NCBI GenBank assembly: GCA_023390875.1
Contig: JAEWCA010000478.1
Coordinates: 1 to 10,708, forward strand
Direction: 5' to 3'
Origin: Actinomycetes bacterium
GTDB lineage: Bacteria > Actinomycetota > Actinomycetes > Actinomycetales > Cellulomonadaceae
Length of the DNA: 10,708 nucleotides
Part shown: piece by piece, positions 1-8,600 of the stretch
How the letters are laid out: each line of letters starts with the position of its first letter
How positions within the stretch are numbered: position 1 is the stretch's first letter
The notes under the pieces: generated by a model
The model's input: the letters and a program-made list of their open reading frames with translations, nothing else
The model's database searches: none
Told to the model about the DNA's origin: nothing
Made by a program: the position numbers and the translations under genes

Positions 1-64
1 GGCGTGCACCGCTCCCCGAGCCCCTCGTGGCCCACCAGGCCGACCGGCGGGGTACCGGTCATCC

Positions 65-92
65 GGTGACGACGGCCCACACCGTCGTCACC
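65..92 (-). terminator. Hairpin terminator after the anchored xylanase gene
   Basis: There is a perfect 11-bp inverted repeat, GGTGACGACGG with its complement, and a 6-nt loop (76-81). On the minus strand it starts 3 nt after the TGA stop at 96-98. There is no U-tract, which is common for terminators of high-GC actinobacteria. A second, weaker repeat (GACCGG at 42-47 with CCGGTC at 55-60) lies just beyond and could help. Confidence 0.7.
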
Positions 93-95
93 ACG

Positions 96-3000
96 TCAGC
101 CCTGCAGCTCCCCCTCCGGACGCGCGATCCCGCGGCGGCGGTACAGCAGGAGCGCCGTGCCCGACCCGAGCAGCCCGATCGCCAGCGAGACGATCCCCGC
201 GACCTGGGCGCCCGTGGCCGCGAGCGCCCCGCTCGCCGCCGTGACCGTGAGCGGCACCGACGCCGAGCTGTCCGACCACAGGCCGCGCACCTCGAGGGTG
301 TGCTGACCCGCGGGCATCGACCTCGGGATCGTCACGGTCACGGTGTACGTGCCCGTCGAGGACGCGACACCCCGGGCCAGCAGGACCGGCGTCGAGTGGA
401 TCCAGACCTCGACCGGCTCGTTGGGCTGCAGGTGGGTCGCCGTGAGCGTCACCTTGCCGCCGGCCCTGACCGACGTGATGCCGCCCTTGAGGGTCAGCGT
501 CACGCCGTTCGTGCCCGTCGCGGACGGCGACGGGGTGGGCGTCGGGGTGGCGCCGGACGTCGGGTCCGTGCCGGGGTCGGTGCCCGGGTCCGTGCCCGGG
601 TCCGTGCCGGCCGCGGCGACGAGCCGGCCGACACCCCAGCGCTCCGTCGTCTGGTAGCCGGAGCCCGTGGGCTCCGCCCAGCCGCGGACCGACGACCGGA
701 CCCCGTCGCCCGTGGCGTCGTTGACCTGGAAGTCCAGGCCGTGGAACGTCCCGAGACCGCCGTTGTCGTGCAGGCCGATCGCGGCCTCCACGACGTAGCC
801 CGTCGAGGTCAGGCGCGTCGCCGACACGACGTTGGCCTTCTGGTAGCCCTCGTCACCCGTGCCGACCGACACCTTGTTGTTCGCGGTGATGCGGATCTGG
901 GTGTCGTCGTACCGGTACGAGTCGTTCTTCGCGTTGCCCGGGTCGACGAAGATCTCCAGCGAGTCCGCGAGCCACGGCGAGCCGTCGGCGGCCTGGACGT
1001 TGATCAGCGGGTCGGTGACCGTGGCGTAGACGTACAGCGTGTCGCCCTTCCACAGCGTCCGGACGTCGGCCGTCGCACCCGTCGGGTTCGGCGACACGGC
1101 GCTCACCTTCGACGTGCTCACCGAGCGGGCGGCCGCCCACGCGGCGTCCTCGTCGCCGTCGATCGTCGGGGCCGAGGCGGCCTCGACGGCCTCCAGGTAG
1201 GACAGCGGCTCGACGAGCGTCAGCGTGCCCATCGCCCCGAGCTTGTTCCAGCCCGTCGTCGTGGAGCCGTCCGTGACTGCCACGTCGAACGACGGCGTGT
1301 CGCCCTCGGTCGCGCCGGCGAGCGGGAGGTGCACGACGAGCGCGTACCCGGTGCCCGTGTCCGACACGGCGGCCGGGAGGTCCCCGCTGCCGTCGCGCTT
1401 CACGGTGTACGCGGTGCCGTCGAGCGTGAGCTTCACGGCGTCCGACGCGTTGTGCGTGCCGTCGTCGACCGTGACGTACGCCGTGAGGTGGTCGGCCGCC
1501 CAGCGCAGCTGGAACGCCGTTGCGCCCTCGATGACGTGCAGCGGGAGCTGCTTCCACGTGAGCGCGTCCGTCGCACCGGCCTGCACCGCGACGTCACCCT
1601 GGAACACGTTCGCCGTCCGCAGCGGGGCGGCGAGCGTGCCGTCGACGACGCCGTAGAACGCCGGCTTCGCCTTGAGCTCGGCGTCGAACAGGAGCGGCGC
1701 CCCCGAGGTGTTGCGCCAGCTCAGGTTGTCCGTGAGGCCCCACACCGTGGCCGAGAACAGCTTCCCGGTCGCCGCGTGGAACGAGCGGAACGCGTCGAAC
1801 GCCGCCTTGTAGTAGTAGCCCTGGTCGACGAGCTTGGCCTCGGTCACCGGCGTGCCGGTGGTGACGTCGAGCTCCGTGACGGCCTGCTTGAGGGGCAGGT
1901 CGGCGAACGCGTCGAGCGTGTCGCCGAGCGTCGCGACCGGGAGCGACATGCTGACGTGGAGCTGGTGGCCCACGCCGTCGAGCGGCACGTCCCGAGCGAG
2001 CAGCCGCTCGACGAGGTCGTGGTACCGCTTCTGCTTGCCAGGCAGCTCCGAGTTGTAGTCGTTGATGAACAGCGTCACCGGGTGGGCCTGGCCCGCCGCG
2101 GCGTACGTGCCGTTGAACGACTCGTTCGCGTACTGGAACGCCAGGTCGATGAACTGCTCACCGAGCACGTCGTGCCAGTGGCTGTTGCGCAGGCCGTCGG
2201 GCGTGCCACCGCTCGTGTCGGACACGGTCTCGTTGACCACGTCGAACGCGTACAGCGGGTTGGTGGCGCTGCCGAACTTGCCGAACTTGTCGCTCAGGTA
2301 CTTCGCGACGTTGTCGATGTGCGTGCGCATCCGGTCCTTGAGGACCTGCTGGTCGGCCGGGCTGCTCGTGAGCCAGCTGCCGTCCGCGTGCTGGAAGAAC
2401 CAGTCCGGCGTCTGGCCGTGCCACACGAGGACGTGCCCGTAGACCTTCGTGCCGTTGTCGCGGGCGAACGTCATGAGCGCGTCCGCGCCGGCGTTCGTCG
2501 TGACGAACGTGTGCGCCGCGTCGCCGGTGTACCAGGACTCCGGCTTCATCGTGTTCTCCGGCGTGACCTGGTCGAAGTGCTTGACCACGAGGTCGGAGTA
2601 CGGCTTGTCCGGGCTGGACACCGCCGCGCCCACGGCGAAGTCCGCGGTGCTCTTGATCGGGACGAGGCTCGACTCGATCGCGAGCGGCGCCACGACCGTG
2701 AGCGTGATGTCGTCGAACATGAACGGCGAGATGTTGCCCGCCGCGCCGTTCGCCCACCGCGTCTCGAAGTAGAGCTGCTCGGCACCGGCCGGGGCGACGA
2801 ACTTGCCCGTGACGTGGACCCACTGCGAGTTCGACATGTCGGCGAACGCGAGCAGGTTGAGGTACTGGTTGCCCGCCTTGACGCTGAAGACGACCTCGCC
2901 GGGCGTCTGGTCGGCCGCGAACTTGATCCACGCCGACAGGTCGTAACGGTTGCCGGCGACGAGCACGCCCGCGGTGTCGTGCGCGAGGCCCTGACCCTGC

Positions 3001-5348
3001 GAGGACCGGTTGCTGACGAGCGCCGACTGCGCGCCGCCGTGCTTGTCGGTCGTCGTTGCCGCCGTGGTCGGGGCGCCGGACCCGTTGTCCCGGCCGTACC
3101 AGCCCTCCAGGCCGGTCTCGAAACCGGTGCTGAGGACGGTGTCGCCGACCTCCTGCGGCTCGATGGGGGTCTGAGCGGCGCCGGCCCCCACCGGGACGGT
3201 GAAGGTCCAGCCCGCGGCCAGCCGCTCGCCGACGACCGTCTGGACGGCGGCGACCGACCCGTGGCGGAAGTCCGGCGCCCCGCCCCCGCCGTCGTGCACG
3301 AGCACGACCTGACCGGCTTTCATCGACGTCCGGAGGTTGTCGGTGAGCGTCGGGACGTCCTGCGTGGTCCAGTCGTCGATGAGGTTGGTGACTGCGAGCG
3401 GCTGCATGCCGAGAGCCACGGCCGCAGCGTTCGTGTTCCCCCACTCCCCGTTGGGCGCACGGAAGAACGGCACCTGAGCGTTCGGGTCGCCCAGCGCGTC
3501 ACGGATGGCGGCCAGGTTCGCCATCATCTTGTCGGCGGCCTGCTGAGCCGTGAGCGCGTCCATGCCGTCGTAGTCCGTGGAGTGGTTGCACAGCGTGTGC
3601 CCCTCCGCGACGATCCGCTTGAGCACGGGCTTGGTGCTCGACGTGATGTTCTGGCCGATGACGCAGAACGTCGCGTGCAGCCCCTTCGACCTGAGGTAGT
3701 CGAGGAGCACGGGCGTGTCGACGGTGTTGGGACCGTCGTCGAACGTCAAGGCGGCGACGTTCCCGCTCCCCTGCGCCGCTGTCACCGGCGTCGGCACGGG
3801 GTTGACGGCACCGCCGGGCACGAAACCGGCGGGGATCGTGATGCTCGCCGCGGGAGCGGGGGCTGCGCCGACGAGCGAGAAGTCGTCCACGAGGAACTTC
3901 GTGGTGGCGCCGGCCGCCTCGAAGTAGAGGTCCGCGCCCGACGTGCCGCCGTGCAGGGTGTAGGTGCCCGTGAGGTGCACCCACCCGGCCGACGTGACGG
4001 CGGTGCTGGCGACGACCTCGGTGTAGGCGTCGGCAGGCTTCTCGTTGACCGTGATCTTGATCGTCGTGGCGGCCTCGCCGGGGGCGAGCTTGACCCAGGC
4101 GTCGACCGTGTTCACGGCTTCGGCCGTCACGAGCCCGGCGATGTTCGTCTGCGCCCCGTGCCAGCCGGACGTCCGGCCCGTCACGAGCATGCTGCTCGAT
4201 CCGCCGTGACCGTCGCCGGTGAGGGCGACGCTCGCCGTGCCGCGTCCGACCCAAGGCGCCGCTGTCGACTCGAAGTCGTTCGACAGGAGCACGGTCGGGC
4301 CGGCGCCCTCGTCGGGACAGGTGACGGCAGGGGCGGTGACGACCTTGAAGTCGTCGACGTAGTAGTCGTACGTCGAGGTGCCGTCGGACAGGTTGTCCGA
4401 GCCGATGTACAGCTGGGCGGAGGACGGCGTTGCGGGGGCCGTGTACTCACCGGTGAGGGTGGTCCACTGGCCCGACTTCACCGTGCTGTTGGTGTTCGGG
4501 ACCCAGCCGAAGCCCGGCATGGACACGACGCGCATCGCGGCGGTCGCGGCGGTCGCGCCGGCGAGCCGGACCTTCACCGACACGGAGACCTTCTGGCCGG
4601 CCGTGAGGCTGGACAGCGCGCCGGTGGCGGTCTGCACGCCCCAGTAGTCGCCCGCGCGGCCGTTCACCCGCAGGGCCTTGCTGCCGTCGACCTGCTCGTA
4701 CGTGAAGGCGCTCTCGTCCGACCAGCCGTCGGGCCACAGACCGCCGAGCGTGCCGTCGTCGAAGGTGACGTCCACGGCGGTCGCCTCGGGCGTGGCGACG
4801 CACGCCGACGCGGGCGGTGGGCCGGTCACGACGACGTCGTCCAGCAGGAAGTCGGGGTGCGCGGCGCCGCCCCAGTCCCCGATCTGGAACGCGACCTGGA
4901 CACCGGCGACCATCCTGTACTCACCTGACACCGTGGTCCAGTCGCTCGCGCCGGCCGTGACGTTGGTCGTGCCCACGGGCGTGTAGGTGCCCTCGAACGG
5001 CGTGAAGCGTGCGGGGTAGCCGGTGCCGCCGGACAGCTTGACCTTGGCGGAGAACGTGTAGGTCACTCCAGCGCTCAGCGCGCTTCCGGGCACGGACACC
5101 GTGCCGTCGGTGGCACTGCGGGCGGTGACGCTCAGCGCCTTGCCGCCGTGGCCGTCGTCGACGTAGCCGTAGCTCGCCGTGCCGTACGGCACGAGCGCAC
5201 CCATCGTGCTGTCGTCGAAGCTCACCGACAGGACGGTCGTCGGGGCGCCGGCGGACGCCGACGGCAGCAGGGCCACCATCGGCACCGCCACCACAGCGAG
5301 CGCGGCGGCTCCCGCTCCGATAGTTTCGAACAACCCTGGCCGTCTCAT
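96..5348 (-). CDS. Wall-anchored multidomain GH10 xylanase with NodB/CE4 deacetylase-like domain
   Basis: The predicted protein has 1750 aa and should be an exported endo-1,4-beta-xylanase. Approximate layout: signal peptide 1-33 (basic MRRP start, hydrophobic core, ASA cleavage site); three CBM4_9/CBM22-like beta-sandwiches at 37-177, 187-340 and 353-496, each ending in a (V)DD motif; NodB/CE4 at 525-720 (TFDDGP from T535, H589, R630, H685); a fourth CBM22-like domain 735-888; GH10 893-1237 with WHGQTP, acid/base E1040 (DVVNE) and nucleophile E1159 (TELD); a divergent CBM9-like segment 1240-1385; CBM9 1390-1580 (APTIDGD, DSLEIF); (GTDP)4 plus Pro/Thr/Ser linker 1580-1611; a beta-rich domain to about 1700; LAATG at 1709-1713, hydrophobic helix about 1716-1735, and an RRR tail. 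LAXTG fits class E sortase anchoring. The start is fixed by the signal peptide, an AAGGGAG ribosome site and a promoter 38 bp upstream. NodB motif 2 reads HSTDY, lacking its second metal His, so deacetylase activity is uncertain. GH10 identity is firm; exact CBM families are less so. Confidence 0.95.
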   Translation of the reverse strand: MRRPGLFETIGAGAAALAVVAVPMVALLPSASAGAPTTVLSVSFDDSTMGALVPYGTASYGYVDDGHGGKALSVTARSATDGTVSVPGSALSAGVTYTFSAKVKLSGGTGYPARFTPFEGTYTPVGTTNVTAGASDWTTVSGEYRMVAGVQVAFQIGDWGGAAHPDFLLDDVVVTGPPPASACVATPEATAVDVTFDDGTLGGLWPDGWSDESAFTYEQVDGSKALRVNGRAGDYWGVQTATGALSSLTAGQKVSVSVKVRLAGATAATAAMRVVSMPGFGWVPNTNSTVKSGQWTTLTGEYTAPATPSSAQLYIGSDNLSDGTSTYDYYVDDFKVVTAPAVTCPDEGAGPTVLLSNDFESTAAPWVGRGTASVALTGDGHGGSSSMLVTGRTSGWHGAQTNIAGLVTAEAVNTVDAWVKLAPGEAATTIKITVNEKPADAYTEVVASTAVTSAGWVHLTGTYTLHGGTSGADLYFEAAGATTKFLVDDFSLVGAAPAPAASITIPAGFVPGGAVNPVPTPVTAAQGSGNVAALTFDDGPNTVDTPVLLDYLRSKGLHATFCVIGQNITSSTKPVLKRIVAEGHTLCNHSTDYDGMDALTAQQAADKMMANLAAIRDALGDPNAQVPFFRAPNGEWGNTNAAAVALGMQPLAVTNLIDDWTTQDVPTLTDNLRTSMKAGQVVLVHDGGGGAPDFRHGSVAAVQTVVGERLAAGWTFTVPVGAGAAQTPIEPQEVGDTVLSTGFETGLEGWYGRDNGSGAPTTAATTTDKHGGAQSALVSNRSSQGQGLAHDTAGVLVAGNRYDLSAWIKFAADQTPGEVVFSVKAGNQYLNLLAFADMSNSQWVHVTGKFVAPAGAEQLYFETRWANGAAGNISPFMFDDITLTVVAPLAIESSLVPIKSTADFAVGAAVSSPDKPYSDLVVKHFDQVTPENTMKPESWYTGDAAHTFVTTNAGADALMTFARDNGTKVYGHVLVWHGQTPDWFFQHADGSWLTSSPADQQVLKDRMRTHIDNVAKYLSDKFGKFGSATNPLYAFDVVNETVSDTSGGTPDGLRNSHWHDVLGEQFIDLAFQYANESFNGTYAAAGQAHPVTLFINDYNSELPGKQKRYHDLVERLLARDVPLDGVGHQLHVSMSLPVATLGDTLDAFADLPLKQAVTELDVTTGTPVTEAKLVDQGYYYKAAFDAFRSFHAATGKLFSATVWGLTDNLSWRNTSGAPLLFDAELKAKPAFYGVVDGTLAAPLRTANVFQGDVAVQAGATDALTWKQLPLHVIEGATAFQLRWAADHLTAYVTVDDGTHNASDAVKLTLDGTAYTVKRDGSGDLPAAVSDTGTGYALVVHLPLAGATEGDTPSFDVAVTDGSTTTGWNKLGAMGTLTLVEPLSYLEAVEAASAPTIDGDEDAAWAAARSVSTSKVSAVSPNPTGATADVRTLWKGDTLYVYATVTDPLINVQAADGSPWLADSLEIFVDPGNAKNDSYRYDDTQIRITANNKVSVGTGDEGYQKANVVSATRLTSTGYVVEAAIGLHDNGGLGTFHGLDFQVNDATGDGVRSSVRGWAEPTGSGYQTTERWGVGRLVAAAGTDPGTDPGTDPGTDPTSGATPTPTPSPSATGTNGVTLTLKGGITSVRAGGKVTLTATHLQPNEPVEVWIHSTPVLLARGVASSTGTYTVTVTIPRSMPAGQHTLEVRGLWSDSSASVPLTVTAASGALAATGAQVAGIVSLAIGLLGSGTALLLYRRRGIARPEGELQG
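562..609 (-). repeat. Four tandem 12-bp units coding (GTDP)4 linker
   Basis: Four consecutive 12-bp units (562-573, 574-585, 586-597, 598-609) differ from each other at only one or two bases. They encode GTDP four times and join CBM9 to the C-terminal beta-rich domain. A Pro/Thr/Ser-rich stretch continues the linker on the C-terminal side. The role is that of a flexible spacer between the modules and the wall anchor; copy number could vary by slippage. Confidence 0.9.
5316..5329 (-). promoter_or_regulatory. Candidate operator inside the start of the anchored xylanase gene
   Basis: The minus strand reads TCGAAACTATCGGA, beginning 19 nt after the A of the start codon region and covering roughly codons 7-12. 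It contains CGAAA-N-TATCG, one base away from the palindrome CGAAA-N-TTTCG. The same element lies at the same offset in the paralogue and once more upstream of this promoter. CGAAA/TTTCG boxes have been described upstream of Streptomyces xylanase genes (from memory). Binding is inference. Confidence 0.5.
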
Positions 5349-5353
5349 GGACG

Positions 5354-5360
5354 CTCCCTT
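5354..5360 (-). promoter_or_regulatory. Ribosome binding site of the anchored xylanase gene
   Basis: AAGGGAG on the minus strand, 5 nt before the ATG at 5348-5346. It fixes this ATG, which also opens a clear signal peptide, as the start, although the frame stays open far upstream through the intergenic region and the 3' end of the neighbouring gene. The following GCGTC is shared with the paralogue's leader. Confidence 0.85.
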
Positions 5361-5385
5361 GCGCACTCCGACAGGTATCCGGGCC

Positions 5386-5414
5386 AAGGTAGGGGCGGCT
5401 ACCAGCGAAGACAA
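5386..5414 (-). promoter_or_regulatory. Sigma-70-type promoter of the anchored xylanase gene
   Basis: On the minus strand, -35 TTGTCT (5414-5409) is followed after exactly 17 nt by -10 TACCTT (5391-5386). A start near 5379 would give a leader of about 31 nt. The same TACCTTGG -10 region and an ACGTGCATTG block over the -35 occur before the paralogue. It lies downstream of the 15-bp terminator of the preceding gene, so the gene probably has its own transcript. Confidence 0.65.
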
Positions 5415-5421
5415 TGCACGT
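5412..5421 (-). promoter_or_regulatory. Shared 10-bp box over the -35 (ACGTGCATTG)
   Basis: Identical to the 10 bases at 10277-10286 in front of the paralogue and in the same place, overlapping the first bases of the -35. It could be a binding site for a shared regulator or conserved upstream promoter sequence left from the duplication. The sequence alone does not decide between these. Confidence 0.4.
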
Positions 5422-5456
5422 ATCGGGTGACGGCAGCGCGTTTGATCGGTCTCCCG

Positions 5457-5470
5457 TCCGACACTTTCGA
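5457..5470 (-). promoter_or_regulatory. Candidate upstream operator of the anchored xylanase gene
   Basis: The minus strand reads TCGAAAGTGTCGGA, differing at two bases from the element inside this gene and at one from that inside the paralogue. Its centre is 141 bp from the in-gene copy and about 85 bp upstream of the predicted transcription start. A further CGAAA on the plus strand at 5479-5483 makes a TTTCG-N9-CGAAA inverted repeat with it. Confidence 0.5.
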
Positions 5471-5566
5471 GATTCGGGCGAAACCCGGCAGGCGATTCAC
5501 CCGTTCGCCGCACGGCCGGCCCGTGCCGCTCGTCCCCCCACCGGGTGACGACCCGCCCGGGCACGG

Positions 5567-5603
5567 CTGCGCCCCCGGGACGGAGCAGGTCCCGGGGGCG
5601 CAG
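5567..5603 (-). terminator. Strong hairpin terminator after the secreted xylanase gene
   Basis: A perfect 15-bp GC-rich stem (5567-5581 with 5589-5603) and a 7-nt loop (GGAGCAG), starting 11 nt after the TCA/TGA stop at 5615-5617 on the minus strand. No U-tract follows. It should separate the transcripts of the two xylanase genes. Confidence 0.8.
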
Positions 5604-5614
5604 GTGGGGCGTCC

Positions 5615-8600
5615 TCAGCGGCGCGTGACCGTGAGCTTCGCCGTCGCCGACGTCGCCGTGCCGGCCGAGCTGGTCGCCTCGGCGCGGTAGCGCGTCCCGT
5701 CGAAGCCCTGCTGGGCCGTGACGGTCAGCGTGGCGCTCGTGCCGCCCGGGACCTTGGTCCACTGCGACGACGAGCCCTTCTGCTGGTACCACTGCACCTT
5801 CGGCGCCGGGTACCCGCTCACGCCGACCGTGAACTTCGCCGTCGACCCCGCCTTCGCGGTCACGTCCTTGGGCTGCGACGTGATCGCCGGCGGCGCGGTC
5901 GTCACCGTCACGGTCGCCACCTGGGTCGTGGCCGAGCCGAGCCGGTTGGTGAACACCGCGCGGTACCTGGTGCCGTCGGTCTTCTCCGTGAGCTTGACCG
6001 AGAGCGTCGTGCCCGTGCAGCCGGCCGACGTCCAGCGGGTCGAACCGGGCGCCTGCCGCTCCCACCGGACGGTCGGCACGGGGTACCCGGAGGCCGCCGC
6101 GGTGAGCGTGACGGTCGAACCGAGCGACCCGCTCACGGACTGCGGCTGCGTCGTGACGACCGGCTTGGCCTTGGTGATGGTCACCGTGGCCGCGTCCGTC
6201 GTCGCCGACCCCTCCGAGTTGGTGAAGACCGCGCGGTACCTCGCACCGTCCTTCTTCGGGTCGAGCGTGACCGTCAGGCTCGGGCTCGTGGCCCCCGGCA
6301 CGTCCTTCCACTTGTGCGTCCACAGCCAGCCGTCCGTGCGGACCTGCCACTGCACGGTCGGCGCCGGCTCACCCGACGCGGCGGCCGTGAGCGTGACCTG
6401 CGCACCCAGCGCGCCGCTGACCGACTGCGGCTGCTGCGTGACCTGCGGCGCCGCGAGCGGCGGGGCCACCGGCCCGACGAGCTCGGCGACACCCCAGCGG
6501 GACGTGTTCTGGTACGAGCGGCCCGTGGGGTCGGTCCACGAGTGGACCGACGTGCGGACCCCTGCCGTGCCGTCGTTGACCTGGAAGTCGACGCCCGCCA
6601 GGTCGCCGACCGCCGCGGTCCGGCCGAACGTGATCGACTCCTCGACGACGTAGCCGCCGTCGACGACCTTCGTCGCGCTCGTCAGCCGGTCCCCGATGAC
6701 GTTCAGGTCCCCGCTCACGGACTGGAAGTTCTCGAAGTTGACCCGGTACTGGCCGTCGTCCGGCAGGTACGAGCCGTTCTTCGCGTTGACCGGGTCGAGG
6801 AACGTCTCGACCGAGTCCTGCTCCCAGGCGTTGGACGAGCCCGCGTCGAGCGACGGGTCCGTCACCTCGAACAGCAGGTGCAGCGCGTCGTCCGTCCACA
6901 GCGCCTTGACCTGCGCCGTGGCGCCGTCGGCGGCCCCCTCGACGAGGGTCTTCGTCTCGACGACCGGGGCGTCCGCCCACGCCGCGTCGACGTCGCCGTC
7001 GATCGTCGGCGCGGAGTCGACCTTCGGGACCGCCACGTACCCGACGGCCTCGACGAGGTCGAGCGAGCCGAGGCGCGCACCGTCCTCCTGGTGGTGCGTG
7101 AGGTCGTTCCACGACGCGAGGGCGCCCGTGGCACCGTCGGTGGTCCGGACGTCGAACGGCGCGGTGCCGCCCTGCGTCAGACCCGTCGCGGGGAGGGTCG
7201 CGACGACGTCGTAGCCGCCCTCGACCTCCGCGACCGTGCCGCCGGCCCCGGTCCGGTCGACCGTGACCGTCGTGCCGCCACCCGTGAACAGGTCGACCTT
7301 GTCGGCCGCACCGTCGTTCGTGGCGTCCGCGACGTGCACGTAGGCCGTGAGGTGGTCGGCCGACCAGCGGACCTGGAAGCCCGAGCCGCCGGTGCCGATC
7401 TGCGTGTCCGGCAGCAGCGTCCAGTCGTGCGCGTCCGGGCCCGCCGGGTCACCGGCGTGCGCGAGCGCCGACAGCGTGAGCGTGGGCAGCTGCGACGGGT
7501 CGGCGACGCCCCAGTAGGCCGGCTTCGCCTGCAGGTCGCCGTCGAACGGCAGCGGACGGCCCTCGCTGCGCCACGACCGGGAGTCGTACGGACCCCAGAT
7601 CGTCACCGCGAACAGGTCGGGGTAGTTCCGCAGCAGGTCGAACAGGTCCTTGTAGTAGTACCCCTGCTGGACGAGCTTGTTCTGCGTGACCGTGCCGTCG
7701 ACGACGACGTCGAGCTCGCTGACGTTCTGCAGGAGCGGCAGCGCGCCGAACAGGTCGAGCGTCTCCTTGAGGCTCGCGATCGGCGTCGACAGGCTCAGGT
7801 GGAACTGGTTGCCGACGCCGTCCACGGGGACGCCCTGGGCGATCAGGTCCTGCAGGAGCGTGAACATCGCCTGCCGCTTGGCGGGCTGCTCGGTGTTGTA
7901 GTCGTTGATGAACAGCTTCACCGCCGGGTCGGTGGTGTCGCCGCCGTTGAAGGCCTCGCTCGCGTACTCGAACGCCTTCGCGACGAAGTCCTTGCCGAGG
8001 ATGGTGAACCACGGGCTGCGGCGCATGCCGTCGGCCTGGCTCTCGTCGATGACCTCGTTGACGACGTCGAACGACACGATCGGGTTGCCGGCCGTGCCGT
8101 ACTCGCCGTACTTCTCGCGGAAGTGCTCGGCGACCGTGTCGATGTGCGTCTTCATGCGCTGCAGCAGCAGCGCCTGGTCGTCGGCGCTGTCCGTGAGCGG
8201 CGTGCCGTCGGTGTGCTCGAAGAACCACGCCGGCGTCTGGCTGTGCCACACGAGCGTGTGCCCGTGCACGCGGTCGCCGTGCGCGATCGCGTAGTCGACG
8301 AGCGCGTCGGCGTCACCGAACGTGAACGTGCCCTCGGTCGGCTGGATCTCCTCCGGCTTCATGTCGTTCTCGGGCGTGATCTGGTTGTAGTGCTTGCTCA
8401 CCAGCTGCTCGCCCGTGCCCGACGTCTCGCGGCTGTCGATCGCGACGCCGAGCGGCCACGGGACGACGTCCTTGAGGGACGGGATGCCCGTCTGCACCGG
8501 CGGGGCGGTGTTGCCCGTGACGACCACGTCGTCGACGAGGAACGACGACGTGCCGGACGCCGTCTCGAAGTACAGCAGCGCCGTCTCGGCCGCCGCCATC

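Noticed and set aside
42..60. GACCGG-N7-CCGGTC as a separate terminator or operator
   Set aside because: Only 6 bp, expected by chance in GC-rich DNA; mentioned only as a possible helper of the 11-bp hairpin.
27..4928. Very long plus-strand open frame (1633 codons) opposite the anchored xylanase
   Set aside because: It is rich in Arg, Val and Gly with no domain, signal peptide or ribosome site. It is the antisense shadow of a high-GC gene whose minus-strand frame encodes recognisable GH10, NodB and CBM9 domains.
5148..5690. Small plus-strand gene in and around the intergenic region
   Set aside because: No ribosome site or recognisable protein; it crosses the terminator hairpin and the starts and ends of two real genes.
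5349..6350. Extended N-terminus of the anchored xylanase, since the frame is open up to 6350
   Set aside because: The extension would run through the terminator and the 3' end of the neighbouring gene, and its translation is shadow-like. Promoter, ribosome site and signal peptide all point to the ATG at 5348.
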